This document shows positions 45,579-56,153 of a stretch of DNA of 64,000 nucleotides, in pieces. This DNA is from Nectonema munidae. Lineage: Eukaryota; Nematomorpha; Nectonematoida; Nectonematidae. Below the pieces are notes generated by a model. That model saw nothing but the letters and a program-made list of their open reading frames with translations, was not told where the DNA came from and searched no databases. A program made the position numbers and the translations under genes. Position 1 is the first letter of the stretch; each line of letters opens with the position of its first letter. The DNA is taken from contig JAUIRK010000093.1 in the NCBI GenBank assembly GCA_030549495.1, forward strand, positions 62,001 to 126,000. Reading direction: 5' to 3'.

Positions 45579-45731
45579 TCTCTTTCTCTCTCTCTCTCTC
45601 TCTCTTATTATTAACCCTTATTCTTACACACTGTCATTTATTCTCTCTCTGTCGTTCGTTGGTAAATTGGTGTCATATTTACACACACACACACGCACTC
45701 AGACTGACTACACACACACACACACACACAT
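45579..45731. repeat. TC and AC microsatellites
   Basis: A (TC)n run at 45579-45606 and two (AC)n runs within 45680-45731, separated by GCACTCAGACTGACTA. Confidence 0.85.
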
Positions 45732-45942
45732 AATGCAAAGACATACAAGTTGCACAACATTTTTGCGTTTCTACAAAATGCGTTTTAAAAATATGAGGCT
45801 GCTTATCATATAAGTAGTGATTGTATCACCACCACCACCACGCTTAGGCCATTTCTCCTAGGCGCTTTAGCCCTGAGGATGGCCATGAACTTTGGAAGTT
45901 TTCACAACTGTGCAAATAGTAAAGGAAAGTTTCCTTCATTCG

Positions 45943-46030
45943 ATTACCCATTTACGACCAATGTTCCCAAAGGGAACGCAGACGAATTAAATAGGAATTA
46001 CTAAAGTCGTCTGATTTGCTTGGTCATCTC
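45943..46030. mobile_element. TTAA-type MITE relative, copy P9 (short)
   Basis: ATTACCCATTTACGACCAATG, TTCCCAAAGGGAACGCAGAC and GTCGTCTGATTTGCTTGGTC place it between the P8 and P2 types. Both ends are eroded. It directly abuts P10. Confidence 0.6.
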
Positions 46031-46031
46031 T

Positions 46032-46161
46032 TTAACTCTTTGAGGACCATAATTTTAAAGAGGATTCGTCTGCTTTCTTTTTCAATGGAATTTTATATAT
46101 TCAAAGCAGACGATTTTCATTTCTTGGGTCAATGGTGACCCACTCGTCCTCAAAGGGTTAA
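46032..46161. mobile_element. TTAA-ended piggyBac-like MITE, CTTTGAGGACC type, copy P10
   Basis: TTAACTCTTTGAGGACCATA mirrors GTCCTCAAAGGGTTAA. The core has CGTCTGCTTTCTTTTTCAAT and AAAGCAGACGATTTTCATTT, as in P7 and P12. Confidence 0.8.
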
Positions 46162-46164
46162 TTA

Positions 46165-46665
46165 TTATCGACTTTCAAATTTATTTATTCCTTTCGAACT
46201 GCAAGTGTAGCTGATGAGATCAAATACAAGAGAGAGATTACTTCTGGTTCCAAGATTACTTAGCTTGTATACAAAATTTTTTGGGTCTTTTCGTTTAGAC
46301 GGCCACATCAAGTAATCAGCATTTCGTCTGCCTTTTATAGTTATGTCCTGTTTCCCAAATTCTAAGGAAAATTCTCTGCGTTTACCCACATTTTGTTGTT
46401 TTCGTGATAAAACATGCTTCATAACCAATTAACGACCAGAAAAATCAGACGATATCTAATGTAAAGCAGAAGATTTGTATTAAAAAGCATTAATAAAAGC
46501 AGACAATTTTATTTGTGTAAAGTCGACATATGTCGACTGTGGTCGATAATATCCGGTTAATGCCGATTTGCACACAGTCTCTCCTGATGCAACACTCCCT
46601 TATCTTGTAAGTAACGAATAGCTGTTTCTTCAGTGCTCACTTTTGCAGACAGTTCGTAAACAGCA
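46165..46665 (-). mobile_element. Probable Merlin N-terminal fragment, split by a TTAA MITE
   Basis: Minus-strand pieces VSTEETAIRYLQDKGVLHQ and ERLCANRH resemble the N-terminus of Merlin/ISXO2 transposases (TEExAIxFLQxxGLLHxxRxCxNGH). Past the MITE P5, the sequence SRKQQNVGKRREFSLEFGKQ and RRNADYLMWPSKRKDPKNF continues in an open frame but matches the family poorly. It may be the 5' part of the copy at 42900-43740, pushed away by insertions, or a separate fragment. Confidence 0.5.
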
Positions 46666-46748
46666 TTAAATAAATAACAATGAAAATAAATAACTATAAA
46701 TCGCAGACGAAATGGTGATTACTTGATGTGGCCGTCTAAACGAAAAGA
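46288..46748. repeat. 46-bp inverted repeat, 45 of 46 identical, 369-bp spacer
   Basis: The left arm at 46288-46333 (TCTTTTCGTTTAGACGGCC ... ATTTCGTCTGC) recurs inverted at 46703-46748 with one mismatch. Both arms, each on its own strand, encode RRN(A/G)DYLMWPSKRKD. The spacer holds MITE P5 and the Merlin N-terminal piece. Confidence 0.85.
46421..46560. mobile_element. TTAA-ended piggyBac-like MITE, GTTAACGACCAG type, copy P5
   Basis: It opens AACCAATTAACGACCAGAAA and closes GTGGTCGATAATATCCGGTTAA. It shares CAGAAGATTTGTATTAAAAA and GTCGACATATGTCGAC with P2. It interrupts the Merlin-like sequence, so it is the younger of the two. Confidence 0.78.
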
Positions 46749-47509
46749 CACAATTTTTTTGTTAATTTAAAGTTTCCAAAAAGCATTACAAATTTAAAAA
46801 TATTTATTGTATTGCAATTGTGGTCAAAATAATCTTAAATGTCACTTCACATTGTTTTTTATTCTTATTAAAATTATATTCTTTATAAGACTTAAGAATC
46901 AGGCACATTTGAATGCCTATTTTTTCTGAGTTTATCATTTTGCGAATTCTTGTGAAGGTAACCATTTTAGGACCAGTTTAACACTGATGTACCAAGAATT
47001 AAAAATCGTGTGGTCTAAATGTATAAAATTCAAAAGAAAAAGAAAGCAGAAGAATAATCTTAAAAATTCTGCTCAAAAATCTTGTAACATTTTTAATTGT
47101 TGTGAAAATCTAGAATAAAATATGGCAAAGCATTGTTCTGAAAAAGTAGAATAAAATATGGCAAATGATTTGATACGTTCCATCAAATCTTGCTATAAAT
47201 TTATTCACTATAAAGCGATCCAAATTACATTAAAATTTCACTAACTTTCTTGAAAAAGTAAACTGAAAAAACAAGTCTCATAACTTTCCGGCTTAAGACT
47301 CACATAGATCTATATGGAATTATCGTTTTCTTAAACTTGTAAAATTAGATCAAAAGAGAAATTTCAGCGAAGATTCATTTAAAAGATATGCATTCAAAAT
47401 GATTTTGCAATGTGTTGAACTTTGTTTTTTCTTTTCTTTCTCATTAGGGAACTGGTAAAGACAATTCCCCTTATTTTAGTGATACCATTTATACATGATG
47501 TATTTACTT

Positions 47510-47810
47510 ACATATGGATCATCTTTACTTGGTGAATTTTAGTATTAATTTCTTAATTTAATAACTTTTAATTTGGTTTAGATAATTAAATTTTATAATT
47601 CAATAAATTTCAATTTTAAAAATATAATAACAATATTAAATCAATTTTAATGCAAATGTATTTTTAAATAATTCCTTAATCACAGAGGTGTTATCCTTAC
47701 TTGGTGCATTTACAAAGGCATCTTCTTTACTTGCTGCACTTTCAGAGGAATCATCTTTACTTGACCGATTTTCAGAGTGATTGTCTTTACTTGATACCTC
47801 ATCAGTAGTT
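47510..47810. repeat. Minisatellite, unit about 30 bp
   Basis: TCTTTACTTGxTGCAxTTTCAGAGGxATCx recurs, clearest at 47690-47800 with four units plus an outlier at 47517. On the minus strand it is open and reads as a repeat of the type SSKDDSSESA, SKEDAF, SSKDNHSEN. No flanking gene was recognised. Confidence 0.6.
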
Positions 47811-47900
47811 TATTAAATGTTTATCCTTCTCTTAGAATACCGAATATCCTCTTATCCGATTGTTAACTTGCATTTATTTTCAATATTACTTTGCTTATAC

Positions 47901-48244
47901 CAGGCATGGGCACATGAGAGGAGGCATAAATTATTTTGAATATCTTATAAAGAGCGACAAGTTAAAATCTAAGTTTAAATTTTTTTTGCTTTAATGCCAT
48001 ATTTTAGAGAGAAAAACATAAAATGCAAATTAAAAACCAAATTAACAAAAAATTCCTATATATTCTTGAGAAAATAAGTTCTTTGCGAAAGGAATCTAGT
48101 TAAGAAAGCTTTTTCAACAGGTTAATACTGATTGTGCACACACTCAAAAAATAGTTTAGAGATCAACTGGCTAATCATAAGAGCCTCACCAGATTGAGCA
48201 AAGAGCCACACATGGGGCTCGGGAGCCGTGATTGCACACTACTG
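47901..48244. mobile_element. hAT-type MITE
   Basis: It starts CAGGCATGGGCACATGAG and, in reverse complement, ends CAGTAGTGTGCAATCACGG. The flanks GCTTATAC and GCTTCTAC are a 7-of-8 target duplication. CACATGGGGCTCGGGAGCCG near the right end is typical of Charlie-like hAT ends. Confidence 0.75.
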
Positions 48245-48642
48245 GCTTCTACCAACACATGGTACTCATCACACTTCGCTTTTTCCATTATTCCAGAGAT
48301 TTTTAGATAGATTTTACATTGTTTGTTCAATTATTTTTTCTATTTTTTCGGACTTTAGAATTTGCAAAATTAATCCCAAATTTATCTCTAATTTAAGTTT
48401 TAAATAGCTATATTATTTTCAATAAATTAAAAGAAAGCTATAAAAAATATATAAGAAATTAAATTGAATATTTACACGTCTTGTGGCATTCCAATTAAAC
48501 CAAAGGTTTGAGGTCGTATATTTGAAGTTTCTCCCAATTTTATGTTCACCTAGCATAGCATTGTTATCATAGGTGGATCATAGGCGAGTATTCGTGATGG
48601 AAGCTATTTAATAGGTTTCAGGAGTTTTGTTTCCAATTTTAA

Positions 48643-48745
48643 TTAACACTTTAACGACCAGTGATAAAGAAATGTCCCAAGAAGCCTCTGCTTTAAAATA
48701 AACAAATCCCATTGAAAAAAGGTAAAGGAATAGTCTTCAAAATTC
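48643..48745. mobile_element. TTAA-type MITE, CTTTGAGGACC type inverted, partial copy P11
   Basis: TTAACACTTTAACGACCAGTG at the left, then CTCTGCTTTAAAATAAACAA and AGTCTTCAAAATTC. In reverse complement it lines up with P7 and P10. The right end is lost. Confidence 0.55.
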
Positions 48746-48825
48746 TGAATTTTTAGTTCTAAATAATTTACAAAAAAAGAAGGAATTTCGCTAATTTGCA
48801 AACAAACAATGCTGATATTATGTCA

Positions 48826-48950
48826 TAATGCTTTGAGCACCACAAGTTTTGAAGACAATAATTGTCTGTTTTCTTTTTTAATGGAACTTTATATGTTTTA
48901 AGCAGACCATTATTATTTCTTGGTACACCGGTGTGCCAACGATCTTAAGC
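48826..48950. mobile_element. TTAA-type MITE, CTTTGAGGACC type, copy P12
   Basis: TAATGCTTTGAGCACCACAA at the left and CAACGATCTTAAGCG at the right are both decayed. The core, CTGTTTTCTTTTTTAATGGA and AAGCAGACCATTATTATTTC, is well kept. Confidence 0.65.
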
Positions 48951-51900
48951 GAGTTTTATGACTCTGTACAGAACATTTTTCCAAACCATCTATTTTTAAG
49001 TGATTTTTTACTTCTACTGATTTCTATTGATTTCTATTCTATTTTAGATACATAGATTAGTGAGATGATAATCTCAAAGGGTATAGGGGGATGAGCGGAT
49101 ATTTATTTAACATTAAGAGTAGTGTTTTCATTTTGTCAAACGATAGATCTCAACACTTTTGTTACGGTGAAACATTAAGCCAGAGAAGAAAAGTATGAAT
49201 GAATAACTTAAATATAGCGTAGAATTGAGGAGATAGTATCATATTTTTTAGGATCTTAACGGAAACACGCCCATAATCCTCAGACTAACTTTGATCTTTT
49301 TCATAAATTTTCAAGTTATTAGATTTCATATCTCTAACCCTTTTTAAACAACATCAAGTAAATATAAATTCCTTAGAATTTTTCTCTTTTTTTTATCTCT
49401 CCAGGGTTGAATAAAGCTTTCGTTATCATTTGTCGATATCTTCAAATGGAACGAATATCATACAGAAGCGTCTTGTGGTAACCAAGTGTATCTTCGCTTA
49501 AATGAAGTCTTAGTAAGTAGACGAATACCAAATACTTTTGTTGTGACAGAATATAGTCTCAAAGCACCCAAACAAACTTATGAAAAAACACAACTGTGAG
49601 AAAATGTTGAGCGATTAAAAGTTAACATTGTTTCATCCATAATATGAAAATGATCTATACTCAATTCAAAGCTATATGAATACTCAAACATGGATTATAT
49701 GTAGCATTGTCAATTTGAAGTAATAGCCATCTATTGACGCATGACATTGAAGTTATACGAGCTAAGACAACTACTTAATTTGCTGAAACTTATAAGTTTT
49801 TTTCACCCCGACATTTACTCTTTTTTAAACACTATATTCTGCAAACGTTAATTCCCAAGTTACAGTATTCTCTATAATCGTAGGTAAAATGATAGAGAAA
49901 TATAACCATTGCATAATATTTAAAATAAATAATGCAGAACAAAAAAGTTTATATCCGAAGAATCTTTAATTAGTGTTGTACTGGAACATTTGGCTGAAAT
50001 ACATTTAGCCGAAATATATTTGGCCTATGGATATTTGGCCGAATGGATAGACATTTGGCTGAACAAATATTTTAGCATACGGACATTTGGCCGAATGGAC
50101 CATTGATAATGTAGATTTTAGTAGATAAAATTATTCACCACATAATTTGTGTATAGAAATTATGAAGAAAACTACTACCTACCTAAGTAAACTGCCTACC
50201 AGAAGTAAAGCAAATTCTACAAAAATTCTCAAATTTCATTACATTTCAGGCGAAATCTTCAATTGGCTAAATGTCCCTTCGGCCAAATGTATGTGGGCCA
50301 AATTTCGGGTAACGGTATATATCTATAAAAGACTGTAAAAGCATAGATTTTTATCGTCACAAACTTAAATTCACTTTTGCTCTTTCATATATACAACTAA
50401 GCTGTGAAAATCCGTCCTTCGATATCCATCAATCTAAACCACCGGCAGGTTTTTTTGAGAACACATCTTCTTATGGCAGAAATGTTTGCTTTGATAAATT
50501 CGTCATTCCCAAGAACCGTTATTTTTCAGGAACCGAATGCAGCGAAAAAACACGGCTTCACTGATTTCGGTCATCTTTGTCTTTTGGGGTTATTAAATTT
50601 TTCTCTCACCTAATTCGAAGAAAATATTTTTATTCATGACGTAATGCCAAATAAAACATGCTTTGAATATAGCCTCCTTTTATATCCTTTTAATCAAGCT
50701 TATAAAGTAAAAATCTTTCTTTCAATTACTCGATTTGACATTCAATTAATTTCTGGAGAACAAATTCACATGTTATACTCAATGGATTGGGAATTAACTT
50801 TTTTCATTAAGTGTATAGAAATAACTTTAGAAAGTGTCGATTCCAAATGATTAAAATTCGTTGTTAAAATCTTTTAATCGGCACACAGAGAAGACATTGA
50901 TATACAATACGTGAACGCACAAAAGCACCAAAATCTTAACTTATCAAAGCACTAAATGTCGAAGAGCTAACATGTATGAACATTTTGTTACACTTAAATG
51001 ATCCTGCGATTTTTCACTTCATTCTAGTTTATTTAGGGTAGCAAATTTTGTCGCAATTTGTTTTATTCCAAACAAGAGTTGGTCTGTGTTTCCTTCAGCA
51101 AACTTATTTAGTTTGTAAGAGTATCAAATTCTATTAGTTAATTACTTAAATATTAGTAATTCGCCAGCTTGCTAGATATGTAATAGTTAATTGATACATT
51201 TTTTAGAAGCAGGCAAGTTATTGAGTTTATTAGTTACTTAGAATTCTATTTTGTCACGCCTTTACAATATCTCTATGTCACGTTGCACTGTTCAGGTAAT
51301 TATTTTTAAAGCATATATATCTACAACTTTCCAAATTTTCTCCTTTAGATAAGAGTCTCGCCTTTTTAAAAATAGCCCTTTTGTCTATTCACATTTTGAT
51401 CTATATTTTCTGATCAATATACTGGCAGATTTATAGCAAGATTACTAGATAAGTATACCAATAAAAAGTTTTAATCTTTTTCTTAACTACGTATATACGC
51501 TTGACACAAAGGATATATATTCTGCCTATATTTGCTAACTCATTTAAAGTTGGTTCGTAGATATTCTATTGACTTGCTTTTTGCAGTCATCAAATGTGCG
51601 TTTTTAGTTTTAAATGCATATCTGAAATAATTTTTGAAAAAATGTAATCGATAGTGATTTAACTAATATAGACATTTCATGAATTTGTATTATATATAAG
51701 TTACAGACGCTTATATTCAATTGGCTTGCAAATTTCAAAACTTATCAGGCGCATCATATCTTCGAAACCATTCTTTTAAAAAGGTAGCCAATTGTAAAAG
51801 CCATAAAACTAATGCTATAATAAAGATACGAATGTTTATTTATTTTGTAAACAAATAAGCACCAATCTAAAAGAGTGAAAATAGCAACTTTTTAACTTGT

Positions 51901-52129
51901 GAGAAAGCAATATTTCTTCCATTTTTTAGTTGTCGCTATCACATCCATAGGGAAGAATAATCTTCCATAGATGGCCAGAATGTAATGTCCAACAGAATCT
52001 ATAGGTAATAACTTTTGTGAGAGTAGTCTTCATGTTATTTATAATTCTACGTTGAAAACTGTAATAAGCGATATTATACCCACCAAACAATTTACTAACC
52101 CCGCTTACACGGAAAAGGCAGACATTTGC
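48951..52129. other. Stretch without genes, one MITE
   Basis: Aside from the element at 49985-50318, nothing was recognised in this 3.2-kb stretch. The small reading frames at 50404-50850 have no protein likeness. Confidence 0.5.
49985..50318. mobile_element. Inverted-repeat MITE with repeated CATTTGGCCGAA ends
   Basis: The left end has ACATTTGGCTGAAATACATT, ATATTTGGCCGAATGG and GACATTTGGCCGAATGGACC in series. The right end has the reverse, TTGGCTAAATGTCCC, TTCGGCCAAATGTATG and GGGCCAAATTTCGGGTAACG. It is about 330 bp and carries no coding sequence. Short ends with internal repeats suit a MULE-derived MITE. Confidence 0.7.
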
Positions 52130-52320
52130 CCAGTAATTAGTTGGTTGGTTGAATATATCAAAGCACTTTCAGTCGTAAGGCTATATGCTCGCATTATGGT
52201 TAAGATGGTTAATCACAGTTTTTGTGAATTTGTTTTTAAGAGTTGGGAGTCTTGGGAATCGAACCCCTAACCTTCCACTGTTAAGCTGAGAGGTACACCC
52301 TAACAACCATGGAGGCTCAA
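52130..52320 (-). mobile_element. tRNA-derived SINE of a second type
   Basis: On the minus strand it starts GGTTGTTAGGGTGTACCTC. A B box, GGGGTTCGATTCCC, follows at about 52258, then a unique body and a 3' tail of CAACCAACCAAC at about 52140. A related tail stands at 52331-52345, next to the LINE. Confidence 0.62.
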
Positions 52321-52650
52321 GAAATATGTGGTTGGTTGGTTGGAGATATCAATCAATATGGAGGTAAAAAAAGAATTATAGGGTAATTTTTTGATCTTGA
52401 AAGGAAAAAAATTCTTAAAATTTTTGAGGAATCCATTAACTCGTGCCAGCTTAGTATTTAAATTAGAAACATGATTCATTCAATTAAGTTTATTATCAAT
52501 TGCAATACCAAGTAATTGGAATGTATCAACAATTTCAAATATAAAATTATTCAACTTTAGTTTTAACTGACAATTTTTAGCAAATAACATTCCTTTTGAT
52601 TTTTTAAAGTTTATAACAATAGCATTATTGTTACTCCACTTCACTAGCTA

Positions 52651-53727
52651 CAGTCCGCCCCCGCTCTACCGCCACCCCAATTTATCGCCAACCCCGCTTA
52701 CCGCCAATAAAATGCCTAGAACAGATTTTCGTGCATGTTAAATCCCGCGCTAAACCGCCCCTCGCTGTCCGCCATCCGCCATCATAATCAGCAGAACAAA
52801 CATCTCATTTGGCATGCTGTCTCCCCCGACTTACCGCCAAAGCCATAGCAAATTTTCCCGCCCGCTCAGTCAAGTTCAATCGAGTGTGGCGGTGTGCTTT
52901 CGATGTGGCATTATACAACAAAAAACGATTGATGTAAGAACGAATGCAAAACAAAAAAAATATGTGTTTGTCTTAAATTGTACTTGATGTTAATACATAA
53001 ACATGACAATAATAATAGATCCGCTACACCAAGAAAGCCTGGGACTCCGTGAAAGCCTCACTAATATCAAATTGTTGGCAGCACACCGGCCTTATCGCCA
53101 AACCAGACCAACAACAAACCATAGAAGAAGACGACGAAGACGACCTTCCACTCGATGAACTGCTACGAAGTACAACAAAAGCCCTAGCCGCTGTCCACAA
53201 CACTGAAGAGACCTTCGCTGAACTTACAGACCAAGAACTCATTCAGTGTGTACGACCAACAGATGCTGACGACATATCAGATGACAAACCAGCACCGAAA
53301 TCAAAACCAGTTATGAAGGATGTTCGGTCTGCCCTCAATTTGTGTAGAAGTTTTATTGGATGCAACAATAACTGCACAGAAGAAGATTTGTTCTTATTAG
53401 AAAAATTAGAAAAAAGATTTGATACTGTTGGGAAATGCACCACCAAACAAAAAACTATATTAGATTTTTTTCCAAATAAATTTATTATTTTAGGCTTGGT
53501 TTTTATTTTTTTTATTCAAAGATGTTCACTAACACAAACGATAAAATAAAAACATTCATTACGAGAACACTTTTACATACTTGCACTACATGTCATTACG
53601 TATGATCTCAAATATGGCATAATGCAACAAAATATGGTTACGTTATGAATCCCGCGATTTACCGCCAACCCTCTATAACGCCAATTTTGTATGGTCCCGA
53701 TGGTGGCGTTATAACGGGGGTCGACTG
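52651..53727 (+). mobile_element. Tigger/pogo-like DNA transposon, internal-deletion derivative, nested in the LINE
   Basis: It has a terminal inverted repeat of about 24 bp, CAGTCCGCCCCCGCTCTACC against CAGTCGACCCCCGTTATAAC, flanked by TA on both sides. It is far more GC-rich at its ends than the host DNA. An open frame from codon 53019 to 53549 has AWDSVKASLISNCWQHTGL, then an acidic EEDDEDDLPLDELL, which matches the C-terminal end of Tigger/CENP-B-like transposases. The helix-turn-helix domain and most of the DDE domain are missing. It lies in the reverse-transcriptase region of the LINE, and LINE coding resumes on both sides. Confidence 0.88.
53049..53549 (+). pseudogene. C-terminal remnant of a Tigger-type transposase
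   Basis: About 166 residues are open after an upstream TAG at 53016. The order is KKAWDSVKASLISNCWQH, an acidic patch, ELTDQELIQCVRP, SALNLCRSFIG and a lysine-rich tail. In complete relatives this part follows the DDE catalytic domain, so it cannot transpose by itself. No start codon with context is evident. Confidence 0.72.
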
Positions 53728-55921
53728 TAGTTGATCATTAAAATATTCATCACAAACAGTCTTGACAAAAAAGTATGTTTATAATAAGATCATCTGTAAA
53801 TGAAAACAAGTTCAGACTTCTATTAGCAAAATGCAAATCATTAGTATAGATCTGAAAAAATAAAACCAAGGATAGAACGTTGGGGTAAATAAACCTGAGG
53901 CGATAAGGTTTTTCTTAAAAAAGTGCCATTAATTATAACGTGTTGTTACTCAATTCGAGATAAGATTTTATTAATACTAACGAATTTTTCGGAAAACGAT
54001 ATGATTTTAATTTATGATCAAAAGCTCGTGTGGAATCATAACAAAGGCTTTGCTGGAATCTATAAATGTTGTAAGCACACCAAAATCAAATTGTAGATTT
54101 ATCAATATTATCATTGACAAAAAACAAAGTAATGATTGGGTATTATGTTTTTTTCTAAAACCAAATTGAAACTTATAGAACAAGCCATTAGAATAAAAAA
54201 AAGATGATATTTGCTTATGAATTAAATTTTCTAATATCTTCGAAATAACCAGTATTATTGAAACTGGTCGATAATTATTATCAATGTTCAGCTTATCACC
54301 ATTTTTAAATACAGAATGAAAGTTTATTAATTTTGAAAACTTTAGGATATATGCTAAATTCAATACAAGAATTAAAACCTATAGCCGAATACTTAGCAAT
54401 ACTATTGATGACTAATATAATATGATACATAGAGAGTCCATATATATCATAACATTTTTTTTCTTTAAATGAGTTTACAGCCGGTAAAACATCTTGCACA
54501 GATAATTTATGGAAGGTGAAAAACAGATGACTAAATGTTAAACTAGAGCAATTATCATTTATAACAGGAGCATCACAATTAGTGAACTTATCATATAAAA
54601 TATTTTAAACACTCCTACTATCTTCAATGAGTTTTTCTCTATATTTTATACATAAAAATGTGATTCCTCACTTTTATCAAACACTATTCCCATGATTTCA
54701 AAGCATTCATATAGTAAAGATTGGATTTCTTTTTCAACCAAGAAAATAAGTCATCTTCTAGAAGTACACATCTGGGTAATCAAACAATTCATGTAAATAA
54801 CTCTACCAGTCAAATTCAGGAACGGATTTAATAAAACAATTTTATCAAATAATTTTTAAAAAAGATACTAATTTCATTACACTCAATATCAGGAGAAATC
54901 ATAATAGATACATGATCCAAAATATGAAAGTTTAAATTATAGGCGTGATGAGTATAAAAGTCAAAAGCAATATATATATATATTGTCGATTAGCGTTTCA
55001 CTAACGAATCGAGTATACTTTGAAAGTCTAGGCTTAATGGAATTAAAACACTACAAAAAGTTTTAATATATAGGTATTATTCGAAATTTTAAACAGATAA
55101 AAATTGAAATCACCTAAAAACAAACTACTTTATAGCTGATTAAAAATGATTCAAATTCATTCAAAAAATTTTCTATCTCTTGATTATCATTGGAAGGTTT
55201 GCGATAAATATTATTTATATGCAATATCTGTGAAGACCTTAAAGAGTTAGGAATTGAAAAAACCTCATAGTAATTACATAGTGTATATTTCAAGCTTTTG
55301 TGAAAATAACGGGTTTACCCAGAGTGAGAGCTTAATAAAGGAGACGCCGCTATAAAGTGATAGCCATCAATATTATAGATACTTGAAATTTTAGAAATCC
55401 ATGTTTCCTGCAAACAAATAATAAGAGGAGGGAAAGAGTTCTGTGAGAGAAAAATGTTAAGAAATCTGAGCAGGGAGCTATGTTTAGATCAAATTTATAT
55501 AAATTCAAAGAAAAGTATAATTTAGTGAAATTAGATGAATGAAAATCCTCAAAAAAAAGGATCTTTTAAACCCAGTATATATATGAGTATCATTAATGCT
55601 AGAAATGGCTAAATGCCATACACTTTTCATAGAAAGATGTTATCGATTTAGTATATTCTATATTTTTTTTAACCAAAGGACATTTCAAACTACTAGAATA
55701 GTAATTAACATCAGTATTATTTTCTTTAATGCAGTTGAAACAACATAACTTACTTATATCCATTTTCCATTCCCAATCCTTATAACAGTGGTTTACAGAA
55801 GCACAAAAAGCACACCTGCACACTTCTAATTTACAACGTTTGACCGTATGACCAAATTTTAGGCATTTCATGCATTGAAAATTAGAGAGATACACACAAC
55901 ATTTACACTTATTAAACTCAA

Positions 55922-56153
55922 TATATACCATTTTAGTTTCGTCTCACCCTTTTGCAATTCCCCATCTCACCCTTACACATTTATACAATTTTTTTTGTTT
56001 ACAACATTTTTCCTACTTTATTTACTTATTTGTCATGATATTGGTGTTAAAATTTATTTCTAAATTGATAAAGGAATTGCAAAAGGGGTGTAATTGAATC
56101 TCAAAAGGGTGTAACGGAATCGCAAAGTGTAACGGAACTAAAAATGGTATATA
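55922..56153. mobile_element. MITE nested in LINE ORF1 (CACCCTTTTGCAATTCC family)
   Basis: The left end TATATACCATTTTAGTTTCG, followed by TCTCACCCTTTTGCAATTCC, mirrors the right end, which in reverse complement reads TATATACCATTTTTAGTTCC then GTTACACTTTGCGATTCC. It is about 232 bp. LINE ORF1 protein likeness runs up to both edges (FNYIIDSGF before it, FNKCKC after it). Confidence 0.78.

Noticed and set aside
50404-50850. Two neighbouring plus-strand frames
   Set aside because: No recognisable domain, no splice-compatible partner and random-looking composition.
52240-52320. Possible tRNA gene on the minus strand
   Set aside because: A B box is present, but there is no cloverleaf, and a SINE-like tail follows.
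53024-53242. Serine-rich minus-strand frame
   Set aside because: It is antisense to the acidic part of the Tigger remnant, where GAA/GAC codons read as serine on the other strand.
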